DNA of 35,229 bases from Verrucomicrobiota bacterium JB024 (lineage in GTDB: Bacteria; Verrucomicrobiota; Verrucomicrobiia; Opitutales; Cerasicoccaceae): positions 1 through 35,229 of the forward strand of contig JAUTCS010000117.1 of assembly GCA_030673825.1 (NCBI GenBank). The letters run 5' to 3'. The position numbers and the translations under genes are program-made. Shown here in pieces: positions 26,755 to 35,229 of the stretch. Each line of letters starts with the position of its first letter. Position 1 is the stretch's first letter. The notes under the pieces are model-generated. The model made no database searches, was not told the origin of the DNA, and was given only the letters and a program-made list of their open reading frames with translations.

Positions 26755-27750
26755 CTACTCGTCGCTCTGCGGGACGAAGGGGAGAGCGAGGACCTGCTCG
26801 ACGCTGACCTGCCCGGGCTTGAGCACGCCTAGTTCGACCAAGGTGTCGATCTCCTGCTGTATGCGCGTGGGGCTGATCGTGCCGTAGCCTTCGCCGGAGT
26901 CGCCGGTGGCGAGATGGTGTTTCAGAATCATGTCCCGCGAGTAGGTGAGAAACTCATCGCTCACGCCGTCGGAGCGCATTTTTTACATGAGGGCGTTACC
27001 GGGAGTCGGATCACCCTCCAGGTAGTCTTCCCAGCCCCGGACGTAGGCGCGGAGAAAGGCGTGGGCGGCCTCGGGCTGGCCTTCGAGGAATTTCTTGTTC
27101 GCGAACAGCGTGGCGTAGGCGTGCCAGCCGCCTTCGTCGAGCGTGAGCAGTTTTACCTGCGCCCCGGCCTTTTCCATGAAGTAGGGCTCGGCGATGTAAA
27201 ATCCCTCCTGAATGAAAGCGGGGTCGTTGAGAAACAGGCCGATACCGAAGTTTTGCGCCATGACCTTGAAGTCGATTTTGTAGCGCTGTTTCAAATACGG
27301 AATCCACAACGCCTCCGGACGGGCCATAATGGTTTGCCCACCGAGCTGATCGAAGCTGTCGATGGGGTTGTCCGCGTGGAGGATCAGGGCGGTGGGGATC
27401 TCGTGAAAAACGGTGGCGATGTTTGTCACGGGGATGCCCCGGGCGGCGGCGCGGATGACCTGCGTACTCGAGCTTTGGCCGATCTGCGCATCTCCGGCGG
27501 CTACGGTCTCCAGGACCATGACATTGGCCCCGCCGGGCCGGAGCGTGACGTCCAGTCCCTCGTCGGCGAAGTATCCCTTCGCCAGTGCCTGAAAGAGTCC
27601 CCCGTGTTCAGGCTCGGGTACCCAGTCCAGTTGGACCGTGATCGGTGTCAGTTGCTTGTCGTCAGTGGTTCCGGCGGGTGAGGACGAGTTGTCGCAGCCC
27701 ACCAATACGCCCGTTAGGATAATGCACGTGAGGAGTTGAAAGCATCTCAT
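26755..27750 (-). pseudogene. NMT1/THI5-like ABC transporter substrate-binding lipoprotein, interrupted by in-frame stop
   Basis: The minus-strand frame starts at ATG 27750 with a lipoprotein signal (lipobox LVGC, Cys19) and continues as an NMT1/THI5-like binding protein: VQLDWVPEPEHGGLFQALAKGYF, LRPGGANVMVLETVAAGDAQIG, then YVRGWEDYLEGDPTPGNALM. At 26980-26982 a TAA follows that Met; the same frame continues with KMRSDGVSDEF through HHLATGDSGEGYG to a Val-rich C-terminus and a TAG at 26755. The downstream 74 residues look like the normal end of the family, so a single codon change splits the gene. The split could inactivate the protein, leave a 255-residue shortened form, or be a sequencing error in the A-run. 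Family members bind hydroxymethylpyrimidine, riboflavin or other heterocycles; no permease or ATPase gene is adjacent. Divergent from the amidase. Confidence 0.8.
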
Positions 27751-27812
27751 TCGTGGGGTAGTTTTACTCCATTGTTATTTAACCGGCAACGCCGGATGTC
27801 GATTTAAGAAGT

Positions 27813-29111
27813 GTGGAACGCAGGGCCGACATTTTGCCCTTCCCGAGGGATGATTTTGCTGCCTGGCAGACGCGATGGTCAAGCAGTCCCGAGGCCGTGT
27901 GCACGGAGTTAAGCCGTCGCCTGACGCTGCTACCCGAGCCGCTGAAGCGCTCGATCTTTGCCGCCGTACCGTCTGAACGCCAACTGCGTGAGCAGGTCGA
28001 AATGATTGACGATGCGGCAGGGCTGCCGGGGGTCCCCTTTGTCGTGAAGGACCTCTTTGACATGGCGGGCTGGCCGACGCGGGCGGGCTCGACCTTTCTG
28101 GACGAGGTCCGTAATGAACCGGCGGAGACATCCCAGCTGGTCGAAAACGCGATGGCCAACGGGATGGTTTTTGCCGGGAAAACCCAACTCAACGAGTTCG
28201 CATTCGGGTTGACCGGGGAGAATCCGCATTGTGGAGACTGTCCGCACCCGAGAGTACCCGGCGCCCTGACCGGAGGCTCCAGCAGTGGCTCGGCCTGGGC
28301 GGTAGCCTCGGGGCTGGTGCCTTTTGCCATCGGGACGGATACCGCAGGCTCGATCCGCGTGCCAGCGGCGTTCTGCGGGCTGTATGGTCTGCGGTTGGTG
28401 CCCAATGCCTGGTCGCGCATGGGGTGTTTTCCCCTCTCACCGAGCTTCGACGCGGTAGGGTGGTTTACGGCGACGGCCGAGGACATGCGCCGTGCTACGC
28501 TTGTACTGCTTTCGGAGACCCAGGAACATCTCGGGCGCGGACTCTACCTGGGCGGTCCTGTCGAGATCATGCCGGAATTGCGCATGGCTGGTGATCGTCT
28601 CGCCCAGTATCTGGAGCTTGAGCGTGATGCGGAGATGGAGCGCTGGGGCAGTGAAATTCTCCGGGGCTGCGAGGGGGCGTTTGACGTGCTGCGCAACCGC
28701 GAAGCCTACGAAGTGCATGCCGCCTGGCTCGACCTGATGAAAGACCGCTACAGCCCGCAGGTTTGGGAGCGGATCAACCGTGGTCGCCAGCGCGACGATG
28801 GCGCCGTTCACCTGGCTTGGGAGAAGCGCGAGCATACCCGCAAGATGAATCAGGTCATGTTCGGGCAGTACGATTTTCTGGTCCTGCCGGTGACGCCGGT
28901 ACCGACCCCGACCCGCCGCCAGCTCGATGAGGAGTTGCGCCGCCAGTTGCTCATGCTGAACATTCCCGCCAGCTTCTGCGGGCAGCCGGTCCTGACAGTG
29001 CCGCTGCCTTTGCCGGACGGGCGCAGCGGCGGGCTTCAGTTCATCTTTAACGATGTGCGGCGTATCCCCGTGGCCCCGCTGCTGGATGCGGTGGCGGCTT
29101 ATCAGCCCTGA
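27813..29111 (+). CDS. Amidase signature family hydrolase
   Basis: A 432-residue Ser-cisSer-Lys amidase. Catalytic Lys79 in PFVVKDLFD, cis-Ser near 156 in TGGSSSGSAWAVASG, nucleophile Ser180 in GTDTAGSIRVPAAFCGL, at the spacing typical of the family. The C-terminal half is divergent, with the usual 'YDFLVLPVTPVPTP' strand. No signal peptide. GTG 27813 is the best start: it has no in-frame ATG upstream before a stop. Related enzymes include GatA, allophanate hydrolase-like and aryl-amidases; lack of gatB/gatC argues against GatA. It is divergently arranged with the binding-protein gene, only 62 bases away, so they may have served the same nitrogen compound. Confidence 0.88.
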   Translation: MERRADILPFPRDDFAAWQTRWSSSPEAVCTELSRRLTLLPEPLKRSIFAAVPSERQLREQVEMIDDAAGLPGVPFVVKDLFDMAGWPTRAGSTFLDEVRNEPAETSQLVENAMANGMVFAGKTQLNEFAFGLTGENPHCGDCPHPRVPGALTGGSSSGSAWAVASGLVPFAIGTDTAGSIRVPAAFCGLYGLRLVPNAWSRMGCFPLSPSFDAVGWFTATAEDMRRATLVLLSETQEHLGRGLYLGGPVEIMPELRMAGDRLAQYLELERDAEMERWGSEILRGCEGAFDVLRNREAYEVHAAWLDLMKDRYSPQVWERINRGRQRDDGAVHLAWEKREHTRKMNQVMFGQYDFLVLPVTPVPTPTRRQLDEELRRQLLMLNIPASFCGQPVLTVPLPLPDGRSGGLQFIFNDVRRIPVAPLLDAVAAYQP

Positions 29112-29230
29112 AGTGAGGCTGTCGGGCAACGGTTCAGTCACTCAATGGTTGGGACCGTATCGTTGAAATCATGTGACGTCGGATTTGTTGGCTGGCCCGG
29201 TTGACGCCGTATGGCTAAGGTCGTCCGCAA

Positions 29231-30250
29231 ATGTCAGGTATGCCGCAACCCGTGATAGACTGGGCCCTTGCTGTCGAGCTGCTGGGCCGTCTGGAGAAGG
29301 AGATCCTGCTGCGTGTGGTCGCGGCCCGCAACGCCGACGCCGAGCGCGCGCTGGCCGGGATCGCCGAGGTCACTAGCGCCGATACGATCTACGCGGTGGA
29401 CAAGATCAGCGAAGAGGTGATCCGGGAGTGGTTCGCACAGCACTGGCCGCAGGAATGGGTGGTCGAGGTTGTGATGGAGGGGGCCGAGGACGGCCCGCCG
29501 GTGACCTTTCCGGTGGGTACCCCGCCGGGGCAGACGCTGCTCAAGTGCCTGATCGACCCGATTGACGGTACGCGTGGGCTGATGTACGACAAGCGCTCGG
29601 CGTGGGCGCTGGCCGGTCTCGCCCGCCAGCGCGGCGCGGATAACACGCTACTCGATATCGAGGCCGCCGTCATGACGGAGCTGCCCGTTTCGCGCCAGAC
29701 ACTGGCCGACCAGGTCAGCGCGGTGCGAGGCCAGGGCATCCGCTCCCGCCGGATCGACCTGCGCGACGGCTCGGAGCACCCGGTCATCCTGCGCCCCAGC
29801 CCGGCGGTCGAGGTCAGCCATGCCTTTGGCACGGTCGCGCGGTTCTTCCCCGAGGGGCTGGTGTTGCTGGCGCAGTTCGAGGAGGCGCTCTGGCGCCGGG
29901 TGGGGGGCGTGAGTGGAGGCCTGCCAGTTGTATTCAACGATCAATACATCTCCACCGGCGGCCAGTTTTATGAACTGCTGGCCGGACACGACCTTTTCAT
30001 CGCGGACGTCCGCCCGCTGGCTTTCGCCAAGCTCGGGCTACCCGCGGCGCTGGTCTGCCACCCCTACGATGTGAGCGTGGCCATGCTGCTGGCTGAGGGC
30101 GGCTGCGTGGTCGAGCGGCCCGATGGGCGCCCGCTGGACTGCCCGCTGGATACGGTCTCGCCGGTGTCCTGGATCGCCTATGCGAACCCCGACCTGGCCG
30201 CGCGCCTGCGCCCCGCCGTGCAGGCGACCATCGCCGAGGTGTTGGGATAG
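29231..30250 (+). CDS. Inositol monophosphatase-family phosphatase
   Basis: A 339-residue metal-dependent phosphatase. The key motif is LIDPIDGTRGLMYDKRSAW with Asp109 and Asp112; the distal metal ligand Asp is in CHPYDVSVAMLLAEGG near residue 280, where the family usually has WD-x-A. The acidic pair expected near residue 80 reads EGAEDG. The family includes CysQ (3'-phosphoadenosine 5'-phosphate phosphatase), inositol and histidinol phosphatases; this branch, with the 'TRGLMYDKR' extension, is common in Verrucomicrobia and not assigned. ATG 29231 is used; ATG 29240 is an equally possible start. It stands alone with 119 bases upstream. Confidence 0.85.
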   Translation: MSGMPQPVIDWALAVELLGRLEKEILLRVVAARNADAERALAGIAEVTSADTIYAVDKISEEVIREWFAQHWPQEWVVEVVMEGAEDGPPVTFPVGTPPGQTLLKCLIDPIDGTRGLMYDKRSAWALAGLARQRGADNTLLDIEAAVMTELPVSRQTLADQVSAVRGQGIRSRRIDLRDGSEHPVILRPSPAVEVSHAFGTVARFFPEGLVLLAQFEEALWRRVGGVSGGLPVVFNDQYISTGGQFYELLAGHDLFIADVRPLAFAKLGLPAALVCHPYDVSVAMLLAEGGCVVERPDGRPLDCPLDTVSPVSWIAYANPDLAARLRPAVQATIAEVLG

Positions 30251-30312
30251 GGGAGTTTCGTTTTATTCTTTCGTACACGGTTTGGTCATGCTTCTTCACG
30301 GAGACTGAATTC

Positions 30313-30370
30313 ACGTCGCGTCAGTGGCGTTTCACGGCCAGGCCCAGCAGAAACGTCGCTGACGCGACGT
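30313..30370. repeat. Long imperfect inverted repeat (21-base arms)
   Basis: ACGTCGCGTCAG (30313-30324) is the exact reverse complement of CTGACGCGACGT (30359-30370); after a 3-base mismatch, CGTTTC (30328-30333) pairs with GAAACG (30350-30355). The loop is 16 bases. A CATTCTTTGCTTTC stretch follows, so it may terminate the phosphatase transcript weakly. Confidence 0.7.
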
Positions 30371-30392
30371 CATTCTTTGCTTTCGTTCAAAA

Positions 30393-30412
30393 CCGTGGGT
30401 TGAAACCCACGG
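30393..30412. repeat. REP-like perfect palindrome
   Basis: CCGTGGGT-TGAA-ACCCACGG, an 8-bp stem with a 4-base loop. Palindromes of this kind recur in the intergenic spaces of some bacteria and can be moved by REP-associated tyrosine transposases; whether it recurs in this genome cannot be seen here. Confidence 0.6.
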
Positions 30413-30424
30413 CTAACGATCAAG

Positions 30425-30439
30425 CGTCGCTACGCGACG
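30425..30439. repeat. Short palindrome
   Basis: CGTCGC-TAC-GCGACG, a 6-bp stem with 3-base loop, 12 bases after the previous palindrome. The flanking word CAAGCGTCGCT also occurs at 26715. Confidence 0.5.
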
Positions 30440-30575
30440 AATCCCATGCCGATCTGGTTGAATAACCAGCTCAATAATGTTTCCTTGCTGCGTGCGGCGG
30501 ATTGAAGCGTCGGATGCTCTCCCCTCCCACTCGCCGGGATAGGCGCCTTGACGGCGCAAGGGCGAGGCCCCTCAA

Positions 30576-30610
30576 TAAAAAACCCGGCTCGCGAGCGAAC
30601 CGGGTTTTTT
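30576..30610 (-). terminator. Terminator of the rpsB-tsf operon
   Basis: AACCCGG (30581-30587) and CCGGGTT (30600-30606) enclose an inner GCTCGCGAGC stem; A and T runs flank both sides. On the minus strand the hairpin follows the tsf stop by about 22 bases and is followed by TTTTTTATTG, so it works for tsf; the symmetric T run on the plus strand would also stop opposing transcription. Confidence 0.92.
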
Positions 30611-30631
30611 GTAAAAAGCTTGGAAGCTTGC

Positions 30632-31222
30632 TTATTCGCCCAAGGCGAAACGGACAAAGCGGCGGATCTTGATGTTCTCGCCGATGGTCTGGATGTTCTG
30701 GGTGATGAGCTCACCAATCGTCTGGTCAGTGTTTTTGACGAAGGGCTGTTCCATCAGGCAGACCTGTTCCAGGTACTTGTTAACCTTGCCTTCGACGATC
30801 TTTTCGATCGCGGCGGCGGGCTTGCCTTCGGCCTGGGCCATGGCGTCCTGCTTTTCCTTTTCGAGGATAGCCGGATCGACCTCGTCGCGGCTGACCGCGA
30901 TCGGGCTGGTGGCGGCGATGTGCATGCAGATGTCACGCGCCAGGGCCTTGAACTGGTCGTTCTTGGCCACGAAGTCGGATTCGCAGTTGAGTTCGAGCAT
31001 GACGCCGACCTTGCCACCCATGTGGATGTAGGACTCGATGATGCCCTCGGCGGCTTCGCGGCCGGCCTTCTTGGCAGCCTTGGCGATACCCTTTTTCTTG
31101 AGGATCGCAATCGCGTCTTCTTCGTTGCCGTTGGCCTCGATCAGAGCCCCCTTGCAGTCCATCAGACCAGCTCCGGTTCTCTTACGGAGCTCGTTAACCA
31201 TTGTAGCGGAAATAGTTGCCAT
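30632..31222 (-). CDS. tsf: Elongation factor Ts
   Basis: A 196-residue EF-Ts, which catalyses GDP release from EF-Tu during translation. The UBA-like start (MATISATMVNELRKRTGAGLMDCKGAL) and the dimerisation/core motif LNCESDFVAKNDQFKAL are unmistakable. At 196 residues it is the short, Thermus-like form missing one of the two core repeats of the longer proteobacterial protein. It follows rpsB by 23 bases, the standard arrangement, and ends before a strong terminator. Confidence 0.98.
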   Translation of the reverse strand: MATISATMVNELRKRTGAGLMDCKGALIEANGNEEDAIAILKKKGIAKAAKKAGREAAEGIIESYIHMGGKVGVMLELNCESDFVAKNDQFKALARDICMHIAATSPIAVSRDEVDPAILEKEKQDAMAQAEGKPAAAIEKIVEGKVNKYLEQVCLMEQPFVKNTDQTIGELITQNIQTIGENIKIRRFVRFALGE

Positions 31223-31245
31223 TGTTCAGCTGAGTTAGCGTGTAC

Positions 31246-32112
<867 letters not shown>

Positions 32113-32487
32113 GATCTTTGGCTCCGTACCTGCGCGGCTAGCACCGGCGGGTCTTGGATATTCGGGTTATGGATTAGCTTTTGTGATTATGCGTTTGCTT
32201 GAAATGACAATGCGTCAAAAGAGCGAGGAAGATAGGCCCCCGTGCGGCGAAGGCAACCCCTTTTTTTCGCCGGGTGTCATTCCGCCACTGGTCATGGGCT
32301 TTCTGGAGACATTTGCCTGCCTAGACGGATGGGCGAGCCTCCTGTGCCGGTTCGGAAATCTCGGCGCATGCCGCCTTCCAATCTTTTGTATGCAGGTTTT
32401 ATCAGGGGTACAGGGTGATTTTAAAGAAATGTGAAAAAACTTCTTGAAAAGATTCCGGAAAATGATGCTTTAGCGATTTTCCTTTAT
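32113..32487. other. Divergent intergenic region between rpsB and tRNA-fMet
   Basis: 375 bases with no credible gene. It should contain the rpsB promoter and leader on the minus strand and the tRNA promoter on the plus strand. No clear ribosomal-protein leader structure was recognised. Confidence 0.55.
32444..32472 (+). promoter_or_regulatory. Candidate promoter of initiator tRNA gene
   Basis: TTGAAA (32444-32449) and GCTTTA (32467-32472) are 17 bases apart and lie about 15 bases ahead of the tRNA. The -10 element is poor; position is the main support. Confidence 0.3.
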
Positions 32488-32564
<77 letters not shown>

Positions 32565-32570
32565 ATTTCT

Positions 32571-32600
32571 AAGGCCCCGGTATCCACCGGGGCCTTTATT
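32571..32600 (+). terminator. Terminator after initiator tRNA
   Basis: AAGGCCCCGG (32571-32580) pairs perfectly with CCGGGGCCTT (32587-32596) around the 6-base loop TATCCA, followed by TATTTAT. It sits six bases after the tRNA 3' end. Confidence 0.88.
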
Positions 32601-32691
32601 TATGCCGCTTTCCGGGCGATTAGCCCGAACACCCCCCTTTGCCCGAAAAGGGCGAAACATTCTGAAATAAGGGCGAATTTCGTGGGCCAAA

Positions 32692-32975
32692 GCCCCACTT
32701 TTGGCCCCACTAAATCCGCCTACTCTGTTTTGTAAGTCCTTGATTTACATCAAACCCAGCTGGTTGAGGCTTCCAAGTGGGTCCAAACATGGGCCACCTC
32801 AACGCCCAAGTCCAACTTCTCGGATCCAACCCTCCAGCTCTGCCGAAACGGCTCAAGTGAACCCTCCGTGAACCCTTTTTCCATCGGGACTCAAGCTGTG
32901 CGCCGCTCTTTGCGTCCGGTGATCCTTGCCTCCTCACCATGGCTTTTCCCTCCCGAGTGGGGCCAAAAGTGGGGC
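32692..32975. repeat. 19-bp perfect inverted repeat pair
   Basis: GCCCCACTTTTGGCCCCAC at 32692-32710 is the exact reverse complement of 32957-32975, with 246 bases between. Each arm itself contains the word CCCCAC twice around a TTTT. A related, imperfect word occurs between them. Nothing coding lies inside. Confidence 0.75.
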
Positions 32976-33008
32976 CAGTTTCGCTTGTTCGTTTGTGGGG
33001 AGTAAAAC

Positions 33009-33030
33009 TATGTGCACGAATTTCTCGTGC
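33009..33030 (-). terminator. Possible weak terminator of the large right-edge gene
   Basis: On the minus strand GCACGA and TCGTGC (33025-33030 / 33014-33019) form a 6-bp stem with a 5-base loop, 25 bases after the stop codon, followed by ACATAGTTTTAC. The T tract is short. Confidence 0.35.
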
Positions 33031-33054
33031 CGTCAATAGATGGCTAGGCTCTTG

Positions 33055-35229
33055 TCATCTGTAAATTTCTTCTAGTCGATGAGTAAGCTGCCTCGCCTCT
33101 GACCATCCGGCTTCAACGAACAGATCGAGTATTTGGAGGAGAGCTGTAAGGCATTTCGATTCTTTGGTGCCCTCAACCTTAAAAATGTCTCTATGATCTG
33201 CCAGTGCTTGTTGAAGCAATTCTACAACTTTACCGAGAGCAAGCGAGTCATACTGATATCCAGCTTTTGATCCTGAGATGATGGCATTGGTTGCTAGGAT
33301 AAATACTTCCTGTGGGGAGCATGGAAGCAGATGGTGGAGCGTTTGTACGACATTGTGCACGACACTTGGATGAGGCTCTTCAGCCAGCGCTCGAAGCACA
33401 CTGGCGGATTCAATCCAGAAACGTTGTTTCTGCGGCTCGGTGAGGTGGTTTTTGTCATCGTTCTGCTTTTCTGAAAAAGCACCACTGGTGAAATACAGTT
33501 CCCGTGCGATATCATCAATGATCTTAAGGGTGTGACGAATAGCCTCTTGGGTATACATTGCGCCTTCACTCTCATTGTCACCCTTCTGGGAGAATTTCTG
33601 CGCGTGCTTACGATGATATTCAAGCTTGGACTGAGCAGAAGCCAGTAGCTCTTTTAGGAATGTCCATGTCCGTTCGCGAGTAGCCTCTTTGGCGGCAACC
33701 ACATTCACGGCGTCTCCTGCGGTAAGCCACCCTCCTTCGCGACAGACAAAAAACTGCCGATCAAGAGACTTACTCACACGTTTGCAGTCGCATTCTTGCA
33801 CCAAGTTCCGAATGTACCATTCGCAAGCAGGATCACCGGTTCTGAAATAGTGGAAAAGGAATGCATTTGTTAGGCGGGGATGGATAATGTTTTCATCTGA
33901 TGCATTTTCGATGGATTGTTTCGCGATGTGTGACAGTCGTGGACTGACTTCTGCGGGGAACGTATGCCACAAATGATCAAGCGATCGCACTATCATCGTG
34001 AGCACTGAAAACCGGATTTCGTTATAAATAAAATGGTCAACGAGCTCCCACATTAGTTTTGGGGCCGCCTTGCTCAAACAGTGTAGTCTCTCCGCAAAAT
34101 AGAAACGGAGTGCTTCTGATTTATCCTCTCTTATCGTGTGTAAGGCCTCAGAAATTTCTGAATCAACACCACCAATTCGATAGGCATAGTACAAAAGGCC
34201 ACACGCTGCATCAAGCCGTGGAGCGGGCCACGTGTAACTAGGCCATTTTTCTTCATTCTGATCGTCATCCTCTCTCGCGATTGGACGCGGGTCAGTTAAT
34301 GCTTTCAGGAAAATGCGCCGCAAAGTACTCCATCGCCCATCATCGGGGCTCCACTCCGCATTACCGGCAATTGCTCTGCACGCACCAACGAGGTATCCCC
34401 ATAATTCATCAGCCCTTTCCCCATGACTAGAAAGATACTGAGCAACAGCTCGCTCAGATTGTTCTACTGTCACCCAAGCCTGAGCTAATATATCAGAGTC
34501 CAGATTGCCCCCGCGCAGATCGCGAACGGGCTTTATCGCTTCGATAAGAAGTATCAGTTCATCGTCAACAGGGTCTTTGATTTGGGCATTTTTATGGTTT
34601 TGCTGTCGATCGACTGACGTCGAAGAAGTATCAACGATCTCATTGTGTCGTTTCCGCCTTTGCTCTATGTGCGAAAACCACAAACTCTTCGCCTCTTCCA
34701 AAACGAGGTCACCTTCATCTAGCGCAAGTAACAGTTTCTTCTGTGCGTATACGATGTAACTCGGTGTTGGCGAACGAGGCTCACCGTGAAATAGATGAGC
34801 AGTTTGGGGCAGATTGAGAAGGAGTTTCTCCATCCACTTTCGTTTTTGAGCATCACCTACTTTATGGAGCGCGGCAAAAAGCAATCTCCCCGCTTCACAA
34901 TAATCGGCATGTGTGAGAAAAACTGATTCTAAAAGTAGAGGCTCAAGCTCTTTCCCAAGGGTTGAAGGGTACTTCGCTCCAGCCCTCATGAACACTTGCC
35001 ACATTTCTGAACTTCGATTTCGAGCACAAAGAACATCAAGTGAAATCTTTAAGTGTTCACCGTCACTGATGTTTGCCCATTGGTCTAGGGTTTTCTCGAA
35101 ATGCGATATGATTTCATTTTCATGGTGCTCGAAATCTGTTTGGGAGCGACCCCCCCGCCCCCGGCGCGGCGGGCGAACCCACTCGAGCGAGCTTAAAAAA
35201 AAGTTAAGCGGTGTGTTATTTAAGTATGG
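33055..35229 (-). CDS. Large helical-repeat protein of unknown function, C-terminal part (start beyond window)
   Basis: The frame is open from the stop at 33055 to the right edge, 724 codons, with no stop; the internal ATG at 35004 need not be the start and coding-like sequence (FEHHENEIISHFEKTLDQW) continues upstream of it. The product is almost wholly alpha-helical, with Leu/Ala/Trp-rich helix pairs resembling HEAT or TPR-like repeats (for example LRFYFAERLHCLSKAAPKLM and VLTMIVRSLDHLWHTFP), and no membrane segment. No nucleotide-binding or nuclease motif is in this part. Base use is clearly AT-richer than the neighbouring operons, and it lies just past a tRNA, both signs of transfer. Helical C-terminal halves of this size occur in large STAND-type NTPases, including anti-phage ones, but the defining domain, if any, would be outside the window. 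I do not recognise the family. Confidence 0.75.
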   Translation of the reverse strand, partial: PYLNNTPLNFFLSSLEWVRPPRRGRGGRSQTDFEHHENEIISHFEKTLDQWANISDGEHLKISLDVLCARNRSSEMWQVFMRAGAKYPSTLGKELEPLLLESVFLTHADYCEAGRLLFAALHKVGDAQKRKWMEKLLLNLPQTAHLFHGEPRSPTPSYIVYAQKKLLLALDEGDLVLEEAKSLWFSHIEQRRKRHNEIVDTSSTSVDRQQNHKNAQIKDPVDDELILLIEAIKPVRDLRGGNLDSDILAQAWVTVEQSERAVAQYLSSHGERADELWGYLVGACRAIAGNAEWSPDDGRWSTLRRIFLKALTDPRPIAREDDDQNEEKWPSYTWPAPRLDAACGLLYYAYRIGGVDSEISEALHTIREDKSEALRFYFAERLHCLSKAAPKLMWELVDHFIYNEIRFSVLTMIVRSLDHLWHTFPAEVSPRLSHIAKQSIENASDENIIHPRLTNAFLFHYFRTGDPACEWYIRNLVQECDCKRVSKSLDRQFFVCREGGWLTAGDAVNVVAAKEATRERTWTFLKELLASAQSKLEYHRKHAQKFSQKGDNESEGAMYTQEAIRHTLKIIDDIARELYFTSGAFSEKQNDDKNHLTEPQKQRFWIESASVLRALAEEPHPSVVHNVVQTLHHLLPCSPQEVFILATNAIISGSKAGYQYDSLALGKVVELLQQALADHRDIFKVEGTKESKCLTALLQILDLFVEAGWSEARQLTHRLEEIYR

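Larger units (their letters stand above)
30251..30575. other. Gene-free intergenic region with clustered palindromes
   Basis: About 325 bases without a credible gene between the phosphatase and the tsf terminator. It carries three separate palindromes, listed individually, and some G/C-rich sequence. Small open frames here lack ribosome-binding sites and family resemblance. Confidence 0.6.
32601..33054. other. Gene-poor region downstream of tRNA-fMet
   Basis: About 450 bases with no open frame that resembles a protein family and no ribosome-binding site at the short frames that exist. It holds the inverted repeat pair listed separately, and a degenerate third copy near 32778-32799 (GGGTCCAAACATGGGCCACC). 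It may be the scar of an element inserted next to the tRNA, but no integrase remnant was recognised. Confidence 0.5.

Noticed and set aside
27751-27812. TPP or other riboswitch upstream of the NMT1/THI5-like gene
   Set aside because: The 62-base gap is too short and lacks the conserved thi-box words; only a small CCGGC-AAC-GCCGG stem is present.
32710-33036. 108-codon minus-strand frame downstream of the tRNA
   Set aside because: No ribosome-binding site or recognisable domain, and its sequence is dominated by the inverted repeat words.

Overview
The window reads as a chromosomal segment of a GC-rich Verrucomicrobiota bacterium, most likely Opitutales-like. This is inferred from the combination of PEP-CTERM proteins, an H-X9-DG pseudopilin-like protein, a TIGR02597-type secreted protein, a one-strand type II secretion operon in G-H-I-J-K-L-M-D-E-F order, and a short EF-Ts. 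No rRNA or other taxonomic marker confirms it.

Region 1 (1-12.2 kb) is an accessory carbohydrate locus. A minus-strand AraC regulator, cut by the left edge, faces a plus-strand series: PEP-CTERM protein, H-X9-DG pseudopilin-like protein, secreted alpha/beta hydrolase, large secreted glycosidase-like protein, GH78 alpha-L-rhamnosidase, TIM-barrel sugar isomerase and SGNH esterase. A convergent BNR/sialidase-like gene closes it. Together they suggest deacylation and breakdown of a rhamnose-containing glycan, with the rhamnosidase, isomerase, esterase and BNR protein lacking signal peptides. No transporter is present.

Region 2 (12.2-13.0 kb) holds a truncated conserved small gene, several palindromes and tRNA-Pro(GGG). 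Region 3 (13.2-15.2 kb) is an AT-richer pair of secreted-protein genes (TIGR02597-like and PEP-CTERM) ending in a strong terminator. Region 4 (15.3-25.8 kb) is a complete-looking type II secretion operon gspGHIJKLMDEF with many start/stop overlaps; gspC and the prepilin peptidase are absent from the window.

Region 5 (25.8-30.3 kb) has a beta-hydroxyacid dehydrogenase, an NMT1/THI5-like substrate-binding lipoprotein gene broken by an in-frame TAA, an amidase and an inositol-monophosphatase-family phosphatase. Region 6 (30.3-32.5 kb) has a palindrome cluster followed by the housekeeping pair rpsB-tsf on the minus strand and an initiator tRNA-Met on the plus strand. Region 7 (32.6-35.2 kb), just past that tRNA, looks foreign: a gene-poor stretch with a 19-bp inverted repeat, then the C-terminal 724 codons of a large, AT-richer, helical, unrecognised protein running off the right edge.
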